NCBI GenBank assembly: GCA_933207985.1
Contig: OW240914.1
Location: 286,147,117-286,211,116, forward strand
From: Pelobates cultripes
Lineage: Eukaryota; Chordata; Amphibia; Anura; Pelobatidae
Direction: 5' to 3'
Length of the DNA stretch: 64,000 bases
The notes under the pieces were generated by a model. The model saw nothing but the letters and a program-made list of their open reading frames with translations. It did no database searches and was not told where the DNA came from. The translations under genes and the position numbers were made by a program. Of this stretch, positions 47,748-60,474 are shown in pieces; within the stretch, counting starts at the first letter, position 1, and each line of letters starts with the position of its first letter.

Positions 47748-49907
47748 AAATCTATAAACATAAATAGGTTGATGCTCCATTAACTGCAGCTCTATTATGT
47801 AACTTATCTTATGATAGAATATCAGTAGGTTTCATCTGTAATGGCTACCATAATATGGTGTCCCTTTAAAAGAACATACATTTTGATCTATAAATTGTCC
47901 CAACGTGCCAGTAAATGTAAAGATGAAAAGTTTTATTTTGACCTTACTGGGCTTTAATGCTATTTTGTTGACAAAGCAGTAAAAAACGCATCTGTGAGTT
48001 TTGGGCAGCTGTGTGAGCAGCTTCCTCACCCCCAAAAAATGTCTGGTGCCTTCCCACAGCTCCTAGTGTGCACTTGCTCATGTAGCGTTGGATGGAGCAG
48101 CTGCATGTGTTTGGAGGTATGGCAAGGTTTTTTTTTTCTTTTTCTAATCTATAGATTTGCTGGTGATTTCACCAGCACAGAGGATGGATTATATCCATAT
48201 CTACCTTAATGTGAACTCTGTGGAATTAAAGTCCCAGTTTGCTTAATTTAACACAAACACAGCTGTATTGAGCTTCACCATGTGAATTATAAGCTGTTCT
48301 GTTAAATAAACATTTTGTGTTACATCATTGTCACAGTTTGTGTTGTTTAAGGGGCGCTCTTTTGTTTATTTTTAGTGTTTGGCACTTGGCAGTTGACTAC
48401 AAAGTTAGGCTATTACGCACGGCTGTTAACATATTCTGAATAGCATTGCAGAACATTTTCTGCCCATGCATTGACTAGCTCTCTGTTTTTGTTATTCCTA
48501 AGTACAGGTCTGCCACAAGTCCTTGGCTATCATCAGGTCCAGTATGACTGAACATGTAGAGAATTGGACTGTTGGATTGAAAAAGATGAAACATTTCTCA
48601 AACTCATCAAGGCATATTATTTTACTATACAATATAAATAAAAATATCAATAATATTATAGTTAATAATATGATTATTTGTGTTAAAGAATAAGCCCTCC
48701 CAAATGCCCATTTCATCGGATAGTCTCTATTTCAGGGTTTTGTCCTTCCATCCCAACTTTGTTACTTCGGTTCCATATTTTAATGTCCAAATTGACCCCA
48801 GAAAGTATAGCGCCAGTGCTACATTAGATGCTCTTGTGGTACTCTCAGGCACTAGAACCATGCAGAGAGAACTGAAATAGTGTTCAATGTCTGGTGTGCC
48901 CTTAGTGTGCCAACCACCTGCTGTGATTGGCAGTCAACCTGCCGTGCATTCACGCCAGGCTGACCTGCCTATTCCTAGAGTGGATACGCACACTATCTGT
49001 AACTACCCCCTTATGGTGGAGCAAGGAAGTAATGCACTCCCCTGTTTCACAGTTTATTGGGCAGACTAGATGTGCTGAATGGTTCTTATCTGCCGTCCCA
49101 TTCTATGTCTACATCCTGCGCTATGGGACTCCAATGCCTAAATAATAGGAACAATGGGCCTACAAAAGCACTTATATAAATACATAAAACAGATACAGAA
49201 GCATACAGTAGTAACAATAACAAAACAAGGGAATGACATACATGGTATGGTACACAAAACAAACGACAGACGTGAAGCCCTTCATTTGTTGAACCTTATT
49301 GAAAATGCTGAATAAAAAATGTGCAAAATTCTGAAATATCAAACAAATACTGTCACAAAGAAACTCGTTGCTCCCCTGCATTTTTGAACGAATTTTGAAT
49401 GAACTTTGTTTTGCTTCCAGATTGCTGCACCAGTCGAATGTTGTTTGTTTGTTTAAGGTTTGGCAAAACTGCAATGAAATTGTATTTATTATTTTTAGCC
49501 ACAGCATTGATGTTTATAGGTTAATACACATAAGAGCTTATGAGACATACGACTTTGTGCATCTTAATCTGTAGCCATAGCAAACTTATATCTAGCATCA
49601 ATAATGAAATAGATGTAATCTTCCCCACCCCCATAATAAAGAAATAAAAATGTGTTTTGCGAATCCTAAACTCATCAATGGGATTACAGGTGGAGTGCGC
49701 ACATAAATATAAAATAAACAGTACTTTAAGTTATACTTAATTATACATTTTCATAAAATAGTAGATCACACTGTGAAAAGTTTAAACCCCTTTACTCAAA
49801 CGGTCATCAAGCTGGATACATTATTTAAGTACATGCGTTCCATTGTTATGAAATATTATTAATCAGATTATTATCCATCATATAATAAGACATATTTAGT
49901 CTTTTTT
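47748..49907. other. Intron, nothing recognised
   Basis: No supported gene or complete element. Confidence 0.5.

Positions 49908-49962
<55 letters not shown>
49908..49962. repeat. (TTTC)n microsatellite
   Basis: About thirteen consecutive CTTT units. Confidence 0.95.
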
Positions 49963-51159
49963 CATGGTCTGTTTATTTCCAAACCAGAGCCAAACGGGAT
50001 GTATAAAGCTCTGTGGGAAGACGCCAGACCAGTAGTGCTAAGACAGTGTTATGTTGGGATTGCCTGTGCCATCTAAGTAGTTATGCGTGATTAGATTAAA
50101 ATATAAGCTATTTATTGTTGGAACAAATGTCCTTAAAGTAAACTAATGTGACATAAGCTCGATCTTTCATCAGTAGGATATGCAGTACTCCCTGGCACAT
50201 TTTTTTGCTGGCACACGACGGCAGTGATGCCTTTCACGTAGGTGAAAAAGCCTGGTTGGCCAACGGAAGGCATTCTGCTTTTTTAGAAGGACTGCAATCA
50301 AGACTGTGAGCAATAGAGCTTAGAGTTCAAATTGAAATAGCAGAATTAGCATTCCTTCTGGATCCATGATTGCCTGAATATTAGCATACTGCAGTTTAAA
50401 ATGTGCTTCAGTGATTTTCCTTTCCCTCTTACAGCGCTGGGAAGTTATAAAACTGATAATGAAGCAATCGTGGCTGGGTGATCACAGTGTCCATACTTCT
50501 AACTGCTATATATTAGTTTTCATAAAATCTTTGTTATATAGCTTCATACAGTAATGTGAATTCTGTGCAGATGTATTGAGGGTTTTTTTTTTTTAGATTT
50601 TAAGTCTGCAAGCAGGTATTTTAAGTTTGTTTATTTGTGCGTTTGCAAGTTACGTTTTGTTCTTTTCCTTAATGTAACCAGATTTATGGAACTTGCTGGT
50701 GATACAAAAATAAATCACAGTAAGAATACTTTATTTCTGCCCTGTGAAATCATGCCCTATTTAGGATTTTGTTTACATTGCCCCCATTGGTTGTACATAA
50801 AATTGCCATAATTGTTACGTTGACTCATAATGATCCCATGTAGGCTCCAGAGAACTTCAGTGTAGTAAATCAATATCATTCATAAATTGAGCAGTCATGT
50901 GGATATTTAGTACGGCTCACCGATCTAATACTAATTTACACCTCTAAAAATTGTGACTGAAATTGATTGGACTTGCATGATTGTACTGACCACATTACAG
51001 TAAATATTTACCATCTTCTTATTACATAGTTACTATTGTGTCTACTAAATCTACTTTTACACACACTCATTCTACATTGGAATGTAACTGGCTAAAATCA
51101 AACTCCAACTTATTCCAAACATATTAAATGCCACTCGTGTATAGATGTAAAATAAATCA
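49963..51159. other. Intron, nothing recognised
   Basis: Unique sequence with a T run at 50584-50594; no gene. Confidence 0.5.
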
Positions 51160-51471
51160 TTTGGCTTCTATCCTCTGAAAATCCCTGGCCATCTGTTCCC
51201 TGCTGGTGAACTGTGCTATTTCCATCAGTGGATCTCATCGAGACCATTTGATTGGTGCAACGCTGCGTTTTGCCATGCATGCACACTAGCCTCCCAATGA
51301 TTTCCAATAGGAAAGCATTGGATTGGCTGAGATAATCTTAATTGATAATCTTAGCCAGTGAGTCAGTCATTCACAGAGAGAGCACTGCGTTGAGGTGGCG
51401 CTTAAGCAGAGAGCAGGGCACTAGTGTTAAGAATGCATGCTTGTATTCATAATGGTATAGTGTTCCTTTAA
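51160..51471 (+). mobile_element. Possible degenerate T2-type MITE
   Basis: The right edge GTATAGTGTTCCTTTAA (TTAA 51468-51471) matches the family terminus. The interior has CCAATAGGAAAGCATTGG and a GCATGCAC module as in other copies. The left end is not recognisable. Confidence 0.4.
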
Positions 51472-51599
51472 TGCATGGATCCTTTCTTTACATAGTCTAC
51501 TCTGTCATATACATAACACTCTAACTCAAAACTTACAACAAAAGCTCATTCTTTTCTAAGTGTCCAGACTTGGTTAAAATTTTTGACAGTTTATCTTTG

Positions 51600-51668
51600 A
51601 ATGGTGCCAGGGGACTTCTGGCACCATAACCACTTTGTGCACCATAGTGATTATGATGCTTAAAACAT
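51600..51668. mobile_element. CATAACCACT hairpin MITE copy
   Basis: TGGCACCATAACCACTTTGT is followed by CACCATAGTGATTATGATGC, an eroded version of the hairpin at 43631-43668, preceded by GGTGCCAGGGGACTTCTGGC. Confidence 0.5.
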
Positions 51669-53507
51669 TCATTTAAACTTATTAGAATGGTAATATAGTT
51701 GCACCCACTTAACTCTGCAATCGTGTTTTATAATACTCCTGACCTATTTGTATTTAATTAAAAGCCATAACACACACATGCTTTAGAACCAAATTAATAT
51801 TTACATTTACAGATGGATAAACAATTCAGATGGAGAACCTTGATCACCAATTCTTTCATCCTTCTGTGTTTGGTTTAGGTCAAATGTACTTGAGTTATAT
51901 AAAGATGCAGATGCACTGTGACTGTATTTCTCGTTCTGCCAGTTTTGTTGCAGTTTGGGGTTTTCGTATTGATAAAACAGGATATGCTGGCAAGCTCATT
52001 CAGGCCGCTGCTAGGCAAAATCAGCTTTTGTATACATGCAAACACACTCCTTAGAGCTGTGATACCGGTTCTACTGAGACAATGGACCAAACATGAAAAA
52101 GAGCATTGTCTCTTATTTTTCAGTTGGTTTCTTGGCTCCATCAGACACAAAGAAAGGCAGGGCGTAAATATTAGGTTATAAGTCATGGGTTCTAGGAGCA
52201 AGCGTAAATCTTATATCGCTTTTTAAAAGTGACATTACTCTTTAGCTTCTTTAAGGTGTTACTGTCGCTTATCAGGACTTTCTATTTTTTTTGCTACTTA
52301 CGCTTGTGTGTAGCACTTGACAGAGAAACACAGACACAAATGTCTTCTAACTCATAACATCATATTTCATTTTCCAACTCCTTGAGATGACGCCACCAGA
52401 AGCAATGTTAATTTTGTACTATAATATTAGGTTTAGGGAAGACCGCAGGATCCTCCATGTATAAGCAGACAATATTGTCAGTCTTTAAAATGGATGTGAA
52501 GGTTGAAGTGCTTGGCTAATTGTTCCATACCTGCCAAGGGGATTGGCCAATGTCTCAAATCATGTCACTCACACTGGCCAAAGTACCGTAAAATCTGGAC
52601 TGTGCCACCTAAATCAGGATGCTTGGGACGTATGACAATACTCTCCAAACATATTTTTGACCTAAATTAAAATGGATTAAATTGAATATTTCTAACAATA
52701 ATCATATTCTATATGTCTACTCTTTTCCATTCAATCCTTTAATGCCCTTTCCCCTTGTGGTTTATTCTGTTGCAAACACAATGGTGGCTGTAAAATGGAA
52801 AATCGTATGAGGATTTATTAAACAAGCTCCAAGACCTAGAATCAATTCTATATATAAATGTCTCCCAACAGCCAGTTTCAGGGTTCTGTTCCAGCAGTCC
52901 ATCTTTGTTCCCCTTGTGGGGCAGCCAGGAAACTTAGACACACTTGCATTGGCGTAAGCACACAATTGCGCTAGACTCACTGCATTAGAAGTTATGCCAT
53001 AACTTCAATTTAATAACCCCTCCACACACACCAAACACCTCCCCCACTCCCCCCCCCCCAAAAAAAATAAATAAATAAAACACTACTAATCAAGCCTTGT
53101 TAGAACAGCCATTTTAAGAATAACATAAGGGGCCTGGCATTGTTAATGTGCCCTCTGGGACTGGGTTATTTAGACATCTAATGAAAAACACATGCTTAAT
53201 GTTGCATTTTATATGGTAATTTAGGAGCAATATAGCTTTTGTGTAGGAGATAATTGATAAATCTAAACTTAAATGCAGGCACAAGGACAGACGTTACAGA
53301 AGGCAAAAATGATATGTTGCTGCATGTTAAAAATTATTTCTGGTAGAAGATTATTGGGGATGTTAAATTATAACTTTACCAAAGTCATGTTACATTCTGA
53401 ATACATCTACCAGACATCTACTTATTTATTAACTCCTGCATTAACCTATGGCTAGCATTTTTAGAAGAAGCTTGCAGTTTTTCTATTTCTTAATTACATA
53501 TTCAGGC
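51669..53507. other. Intron, nothing recognised
   Basis: A C-run at 53040-53060 and (AATA)n at 53066-53079. No gene; a 108-codon minus frame at 52201-51875 has no recognised similarity. Confidence 0.5.
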
Positions 53508-54198
53508 TAAGCTTGTATAATTGCAACAAAAACAAAAAATATGCGAACTGTGAGAATGGGCAAAATCTTAGAGAAAGTCTGTAGCTTCCCCTTCTGTTAG
53601 TCCTCGCTGAGGTCTCAACATGTTTTTGCCCATTACAATGGGAACCTATAGTATTTGCATATCAGGCTGATCCCACGCATAACGGCGGTCCAGAACCAAA
53701 ATGTTGGCAGGTTCTCTCTGCACAAGAGATACAGCAACCCTGGACGATCGTTTCAGCCTTCTTTGGGCCTTATCAGTGAGGTGTAGCTGATACCTCTCTA
53801 GGCACAGTGAGCACGGAGTCCACGTCTAGAATACCCTTTTAGCTTAAGGAGAGCTCAAGCAAATGCATTGCAGCAAAACAGAGAATATGAGATCTCTAAA
53901 AACGGGCAAAAGCTTAGAGAAGCTCATTTAATTGATTTCACCCACAACGGCAGTCCAGAACCGAAGTGCTGGCAAGTTCCCTCTGCACAAGCGATAGAGC
54001 AACCCTGCCTTTCGGTTCTGGACTGCCCTTGTGGGTGTGATCAGTCTGATATGTAAATGGTATAAGTTCCCTAATATTCTTATATTAACCCTTATATTAT
54101 TCCCAAAAGGCAACATGGGCAAACTAAGTTTCTCTAAGCCTTTTCCCGTTCTCAGAGTTTTCATATTCTCTGTTTTTTGTTATAAGCTTGTACAATGC
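53508..54198 (-). mobile_element. Penelope-pLTR/retrozyme-like tandem dimer with inverted partial copy
   Basis: On the minus strand, unit 1 runs 54007 to 53743 (265 nt) and is followed head-to-tail by unit 2 from 53742 to about 53508. Both begin CAGGGTTGCT and share TGTGCAGAG.GAAC.TGCCA, GGTTCTGGAC.GCCGTT, and later CTCTAAG.TTTTGCCC. A hammerhead-like motif ends unit 1 at the junction. A third, partial copy lies on the plus strand at about 54010-54198 (TTTCGGTTCTGGACTGCC onward), head-to-head with unit 1. Tandem plus inverted partial copies are typical of Penelope pLTRs, and hammerhead-bounded units of retrozymes. No protein is encoded. Confidence 0.7.
53728..53795 (-). ncRNA. Hammerhead ribozyme motif (type I, one core change)
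   Basis: Minus strand: CTGATAA (53776-53770), stem II GGCC/GGCT with loop CAAAGAA (53769-53755), GAAA (53754-53751), short self-pairing CGATCG as stem III (53750-53745), then UC with cleavage predicted after C at 53743. Stem I is supported by CAGCTAC.CCT upstream of the core matching the complement of CAGGGTTGCTG just after the cut. The core differs from CUGANGA only at G8, which is A here, so activity is probably low or lost. Stem III of two to three pairs is as in Penelope and retrozyme hammerheads. Confidence 0.6.
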
Positions 54199-55148
54199 CT
54201 TGTGGATAAGAAAATGTAATCTCATCTTTAATAGGGTGCTTATGAAATATGCATGCAGAAGGGCTGCTTAATAAATTTTTTGTTTCTGCAGTATTCATAC
54301 TCTTACACATCCATTTATTAGGAGTAGGAGTCATACCTCCACCCTACAGAACGTCTGGTAACAGATTCCAAAAATAAATAAATGGAATTGAGCCAGAGAG
54401 TAGTTTGAAAAGAATTGTTTGAATTCACAGGAATTATAGAATGGTGAGTCATTTCACAGTTATTAAGGTTTGTCCACATTGATTTTAGCAATTACTCCCA
54501 ACTTCCCGTAAGTGTTGTTATCTCTGTATGGGGTGCGGGAGATAAATAGAAATCCAAAGTACTTTTTTTTTTTTGACACAGGCTAATTTTATTTTTTAAT
54601 AATCAGTCTGCTCTTTAGAGGACTTTGTGTGCCTACCTGGAAATTCTAAGCTTTTGAACCCAAGTATTATTTTTTCAAGTCGACCACTAGTGAAGAGTTA
54701 CATGGTTACAATCTTGGTCAGGCTTCGTTATGTGACATACATTAGAAGGCAGTGCCTGGTGTTTGATGCCTTTGTAAAATGCCCTGTGTTTGCAGACATG
54801 CAGATGATCATGGGGGGAATTATGCTGTTGCTTGGCAGTCCTGATTTGAAATCTGTATCCCACTATCCAGGGTAATTATTTGGATGCTCTGCATTTTTGT
54901 AACACCATAGAAAATCACCAAAATATTAGATTCCTAAAAAGCAAATCCTTGAATTAGTGATTTCTTGCCAAGTTGTGCACAGGCATGACCAATCTCATCT
55001 GCCAAGTCTGTTCCAGGCTGACATGCCTCCTGTGCCAGCTATACCTGGAGAAGTATGGCAACCGGTCTTTTATAGGATTACAAAATTCTGCTGCAGTAAC
55101 TTTTTTACTTGCACTCCCCCTTGTGATGTCCTTCCTTTCTCAGATGGT
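54199..55148. other. Intron, nothing recognised
   Basis: T run at 54562-54575; no gene. Confidence 0.5.
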
Positions 55149-55356
55149 TTAAAGGGATACTATAGGCACCAAGACCACATCATCTCATGGAAGTGGTCTG
55201 GGTGTAGTGTCCCTATCCCCTTAACCCTGCAATGTAAAATATTGCAATTTCAGAGAAACTGCAGTGTTTACTTTGCAGCGATCAGACAACCTCTAGTGGG
55301 TCTCTACAGCGTTAGGAATACAGCTTTGTTTTCCTGAATCTGTGGTGTTCCTTTAA
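55149..55356 (-). mobile_element. T2-type MITE, short copy
   Basis: TTAA at 55149-55152 and 55353-55356, with ends AGGGATACTATAGGCACCAA and TCTGTGGTGTTCCT. Interior: GAAGTGGTCTGGGTG, CCCTGCAATGTAAAATATTG, TTTCAGAGAAACTGCAG and CCTCTAGTGGGT, in reverse order relative to 28562-29053. Confidence 0.8.
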
Positions 55357-58084
55357 GCTGTGCAGCAAAATAGATTTTTATATTGACACATGTTGATCAT
55401 AGAGCATTACATTACAGCAAGGGAAGTGTTGTTATGGGAGAGCTGTGAGACACCTGGCCAAAACCTTCCCCATTGATTGATCCAGCTGTACTAACACTAC
55501 AGACTTTCGGGATGCACTATAGAGAAACATTTGAATTTAAAGTAAAATTAATGAATAAATAGAGGATAACAAATAAAAAAAAAATGTACTTTGTGTCAAA
55601 ATCTAAATATACCAAAAGCTGATGCCCCTTTAAATATGCTTGTTGGAGGAGCTTACCTGCCATGCCTAGCAATCTAGTTATTTGTCCTGTTAGTGTAGCG
55701 GCTAAGCAAATAATTATACTTTTTGGTGTTGACTTCAATTTCCCCAGCATGTGACATTATTATAGTCAGTACTTCTGTGACCTCCAGAGTCAAAAGTTAC
55801 AACTGGCTCCGTCAGATAGAAACATAGGAAAATTCTTAAAGTTGTTTTGGAACAGCTTCTGGGAGATTCCTAGGGTGCTTTGAGAACAAACTGTGGTCTT
55901 CACATCTCAATATGCCCTTTTGCGGAGAAACACCTTTCTCTGGATCATTAATGAGATTGAAGACCGGCACAAGGCCAAAGAGTAAATAGACCCATAATGC
56001 ATGTTTTTTAATAGTATTTAAAAAAAAAAAAAAACTTTTTTCCCTTTATGATAAGATTATTCTTGGATTAGTTTTAAGGGTATCTACCGGTGGGGATGAC
56101 CTCTTAGGATACAATGTTCAATTTTTAGTTGCAGCCAAATCTGGCCTTAGAAACATTGCAAGGTTTTTGCAATACTGTACTCTCCCTGCACAGATGAGGC
56201 AATACAATTAATAAGGAAGGAGTGGGTGAAAAAGAAACTAGCTCGAGGCTCAGGCCTGTGGTATTATGTGTGAATGTATTATGGATTTTTTTCCAACTTA
56301 CTTTACTACCCTGCTGTTCTTCTTGCATATTTTGCGTGTTAGAACTAGTCAGAATAATCTTTCATTCGATTTGGTAGTATATACTCATGTACTAGGGATG
56401 GGCATATGTACATAGCTGTTGTAGGATTAAAACTCCCATGGGGATTTGCCATCTTAAAGTAAAACAATACCTTTTTTGCAGACATTTTCAGAATTGGTTG
56501 TAATTACCTAGGTTTAGCAGCTCCCGGGGTTCACTAGCTTCTGTGTGATCCCTTTATCAATAGCCGTATACCTTATGTGCATACACTTATACCATATTTT
56601 GTCCACAAACATTGCAAACGCATTGGAGTAATTTATACTACTATATGACCTCAGGAATATATTCGCAAGCCAAACAAATTTGCATTTACTGTGACCAAAG
56701 GGGTAAGTGAGACAGCACAGGCTAAAACTAGATGACTTGTCGCAGGGTGACAGGAAAGGCCAGAATCGTGCGCTAATTTACTGTCCAGAAGCCGCTTCTG
56801 TTGGAAAATATCAAATTGTCTTTTCTCTCGGGGTTGTTAGATTTAATCTGATGCTTCCTTGCTTGAGCTTTGATGCTATATTTAGCTCTGATTGCCTCCT
56901 CTTGTATTGCTGTGTATTTACTGAATACTGTACAAAAATCAGAGCTCTGTTACTAGGTTGGACTATCATTGTTATTTTTATTTAAAAATCCCTAATGCAA
57001 CTCCGTGATTAAATAAAAGCCTTGACTTTGAATTACAGTTATTTGAAAAAGAATGGGAACAGTTTGTAAAAAAAAAAATGTAAAAAAAAAATACAAAACC
57101 AAACTAAACAAAATTATATAAATGTCTTTTCTTCAGATTTATTGGCACGGATACTCAAAACCAGAGCAGAGCGATTTTAACGTAGTGGGGATACTTTGTG
57201 AATTAGTATTGTGTCAGTGTTTATCCTGCAGCCTTTATAATCTGTAGTAGGCTGTGTGCTGTCACCCCCAACCCTGGTCAGCTCCTCATTGGGTTAATCT
57301 GCGTTTTCCCTCATAACAGTTTTATTACTGATAATAGGCAAAGGCATTGCTCATCCCAATTTCCTTTTACAGTATGGCTTGAGGCTGCTGGCTCGGGCAG
57401 AACACAGTTCTCTTGCATTCTTCCTACTTCCCTTGTTTGGTCCTCGCTGTTCATCCTAACTGCCTTCACTTTGCTGATTTCTCATAATGCTAGATCCTAC
57501 AGTGGGGTCCAAATACAATCTTTTGGTGAGAAATCTGACACTATAGACACTGTTAATACACATTCGTGGATGTTCGTTAATAGGAAGAAGAAAAACAAAA
57601 CAGACACCCTCACTAGTAACCTCTCTATTCATTTTACATGATAGCATGGTCTGCTTATTTTGTGTTAGGGTGGGGATTACAGCAAGGTTAGGGTCAGGTG
57701 AACCTGAGATGATGTGTTTGTTTTTTATAGAGCTTAGCTATGAAACAGGTGCTTGGTATGGTGACATTTGTCTTTGCGGCCCCCTGCCATCATTTATAAA
57801 TCTTCTTTTCCCATCTAATCCATTAGAGAGTGCTGGAGGGTCACCACAAATCTTTTGGCAAGGTCCGCTTCTCTGTATTTGAGGAACATGCAATAACAGA
57901 GGTATTATAACAGAGTCTCTTATAATATGATACTTTTTTTTTTTTTCGACATACGTTAAAAATAATGCATCTTTTCACTGAGGATTCCGCAAACAGCAGT
58001 TAATTGCAAAGGGGGAGTTTTTAGATCAACAAAAAGAAACCACAGAGCTAAGGCTTTAAGAGATGTTGATTCTTTGGTCTACTT
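55357..58084. other. Intron, mostly unique
   Basis: A MITE fragment with AACTCCCATGG lies at about 56430. A runs occur at 56020-56034 and 57068-57090. No gene recognised. Confidence 0.5.
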
Positions 58085-58435
58085 TTAAAGGATCACTATA
58101 GTGTCAGGAAAACAAAGCGGTTTTCCTGACACTATAGTGCCCTGAGGGTGCCATCACCCTCAGGGTCCCCCTCCCGTGGCGCTGAAGGGTTTAAGACCCC
58201 TTCAGCAGCTTACCTTAATCCAGCGCTGGTGACCTCTCCTCCCCCGCTGACGTCAGCTCCCCTGGCCAACGTCACAGGAGCCGAATGCGCATGCGCCGCA
58301 AGCATATTCAAAGCATTTCTCAAAGTTTCTCTGAAACTGTTATGTTTGCATCTGAAGGGTTAAACCCTGAGGGACCTGTCACCCAGACCACTTTATTGAG
58401 CTGAAGTGGTCTGGGTGACTATAGTGTCGCTTTAA
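58085..58435 (+). mobile_element. T2-type MITE, full length
   Basis: TTAA at 58085-58088 and 58432-58435, with ends AGGATCACTATAGTGTCAGG and GACTATAGTGTCGCT. Contains hairpins CAGGAAAAC/GTTTTCCTG, GCCCTGAGGGTG/CACCCTCAGGG and CAGACCACTTTA/GAAGTGGTCTG. It also has a TGACGTCAGC and GAATGCGCATGCGC module. Confidence 0.9.
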
Positions 58436-60360
58436 TGGTTTTCATATACAGAAATCTATGGATGTACTTATTTTAATCCAGGGCTTACAAAGTTTTACTA
58501 TACCTAAAAAACAAACAAAAAACAAACAGTATTTATAGGGCAAGGCCTCCATTTTCCCTCTTATTTAATTTTTTTTTCCCATTGTCGTATGGTAATTTGC
58601 ATGTCCTTCATGGGTTAATGTAATTTTCGCTAAGCCGCCTTGTGTTGATTTCGTACTGGTGTCACTGAGTGCATGCATGGATGCAAAGTCTATCTAGAGG
58701 ACTTATTGATTAACTATGTAGTGACTTATTTACCTGCCACTGCGTACACATATATCAAAGTAAGTTACTATATCAAAGTAAGTTACTATGTATATCAAAG
58801 TAAGTTACTATAAGCTAATGAGATCCTTCCAAGCATTATGGTCCATAGTTTGGGCACTTTGGTATTTAAGTTCATATAACTGATGCAAAAAGGGGTAAAG
58901 GATACTATGTAGTTGTGCTTTTCTCATAGTAGCTTTGTTCTGTTAAGCAACTGTTTCATTTGAGCAATCAATGAACCACCTCTCCAGTGAATGTAGATAG
59001 ATAGTGCTCCATTTTGAAAGAACATGACCTGTTACACACATACCAGAGTCGTAATGCAGAATACTTGCAACATGGTGAAAGATGTTCTAGGTGAAATGTC
59101 TCTCTCGCTTGTTAATAGGAATAGTTGCCTTGAGGGAATTGTAATGTAAATCTTAGTAAGTCTCTGGCCCAGATAACTGGTTGTGTTGCCAGACATACCG
59201 ATCCATTGAAAGTGATGTATCATGGCATGTTGCAGTTCAAGTCGAATACTGCAGCCTTAAATTACTGTAATTATGATGTGGCCAGTGTCTTCACAGGCTT
59301 ACATATCAAACAAAAAAATAAAATAACTAAGGACAGAATATGTGTGAAAAATGAATTGGAAGGTAAGTGAGTAGAGAAGAAATTAAGAAGCTGCTGATGA
59401 CTCGCTGTGATGGGAGTTACCAGACTCACATCCGTTAGAAATTGTTGGCTTCTGCTGGCCCTTGCTTCTGGGTATTTTAATGAGCCATGACTCATTAAAA
59501 TGTTAAAACTAAAACTAACGCCTATTTTTTGGTATGTGTTATAGAACTACCAGACTGTCCATTTTAATGGCTCCTAAGGAAAAAGGATGGCTTATGAACA
59601 GCACAGAGTAAACTTATGTTCAGATGTCGGCCTTCGATGTAATATTTTTGCATAAGCTATCAAACGAGTTCAGATTTTCATATGATTTTATCTTCAAAAC
59701 AAAAATACTCTTTGACTTTAATTAAAATATTAAAAAATATGAAATCGTTTCACAAGCTTATCCAAACATATTAAAATGAGACCATTATACCTTAAAACTC
59801 CATGTCTCATTAAAAATAGAAACAGAAACAAATTTTACGATTCTCCTTTAGACTACAATAAGACACAGCACCACTGTGAAGGTAAAGGCTGAGAGTGGAA
59901 CTGCAGCAAAAAATTGCTGCTTCAGCAGTATTTACAGCTTAATAAACTGCCCTTCAGCGATGATGATTTAAATGAAGTCACAGCTATAACAGAGGCAAAT
60001 AAATAATGATATTGATAATGTCAATGCTGTTGTCATAAAGAGATAATTTTAAGATCATCTCCAAATGCTTCCACATTCTTATACTAAATGACCTCTGTAG
60101 ATTACATTAGTTTCAGAATGGCTTTAATTAGGTTTTTTTTTGTGTGTGACTTAAACACAAATATGAGAAGATTGCACAATTATAATAGAAAAATGGCACA
60201 TTGATCTTAAACATAGTTCAGTGGTAACAGGGTCTCTCATAATATGATACTGGGTGAAAAGATTTATTTATTTTTTGCAACATTTATTGAAAATAATGCT
60301 ATAAAGATGTGTATAAATAGACTTGAATAGGCCAGAAAATGCTTCCCACAGCTCCAGAAG
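58436..60360. other. Intron; short tandem repeat and a possible conserved element
   Basis: Positions 58748-58813 hold three copies of a unit of about 20-22 bases containing TATCAAAGTAAGTTACTAT. Positions 59860-60130 are repeat-free and rich in short AT-rich factor-like motifs. An eroded relative of the 21.93-kb MITE may lie at 59700-59790 (AAGCTTATCCAAACATATTA). Confidence 0.45.
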
Positions 60361-60416
60361 AGTGTGTGTATGTATGTATGTATATATGTGTGTGTGTGTG
60401 TGTGTATATATGCATG

Positions 60417-60471
<55 letters not shown>
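60361..60471. repeat. Compound (GTAT)n(GT)n(TA)n microsatellite
   Basis: GTATGTAT, then (GT)n, then two long TA runs up to the start of the inverted repeat. The minus-strand Tyr/Ile-rich frame through it is an artefact. Confidence 0.95.
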
Positions 60472-60474
<3 letters not shown>

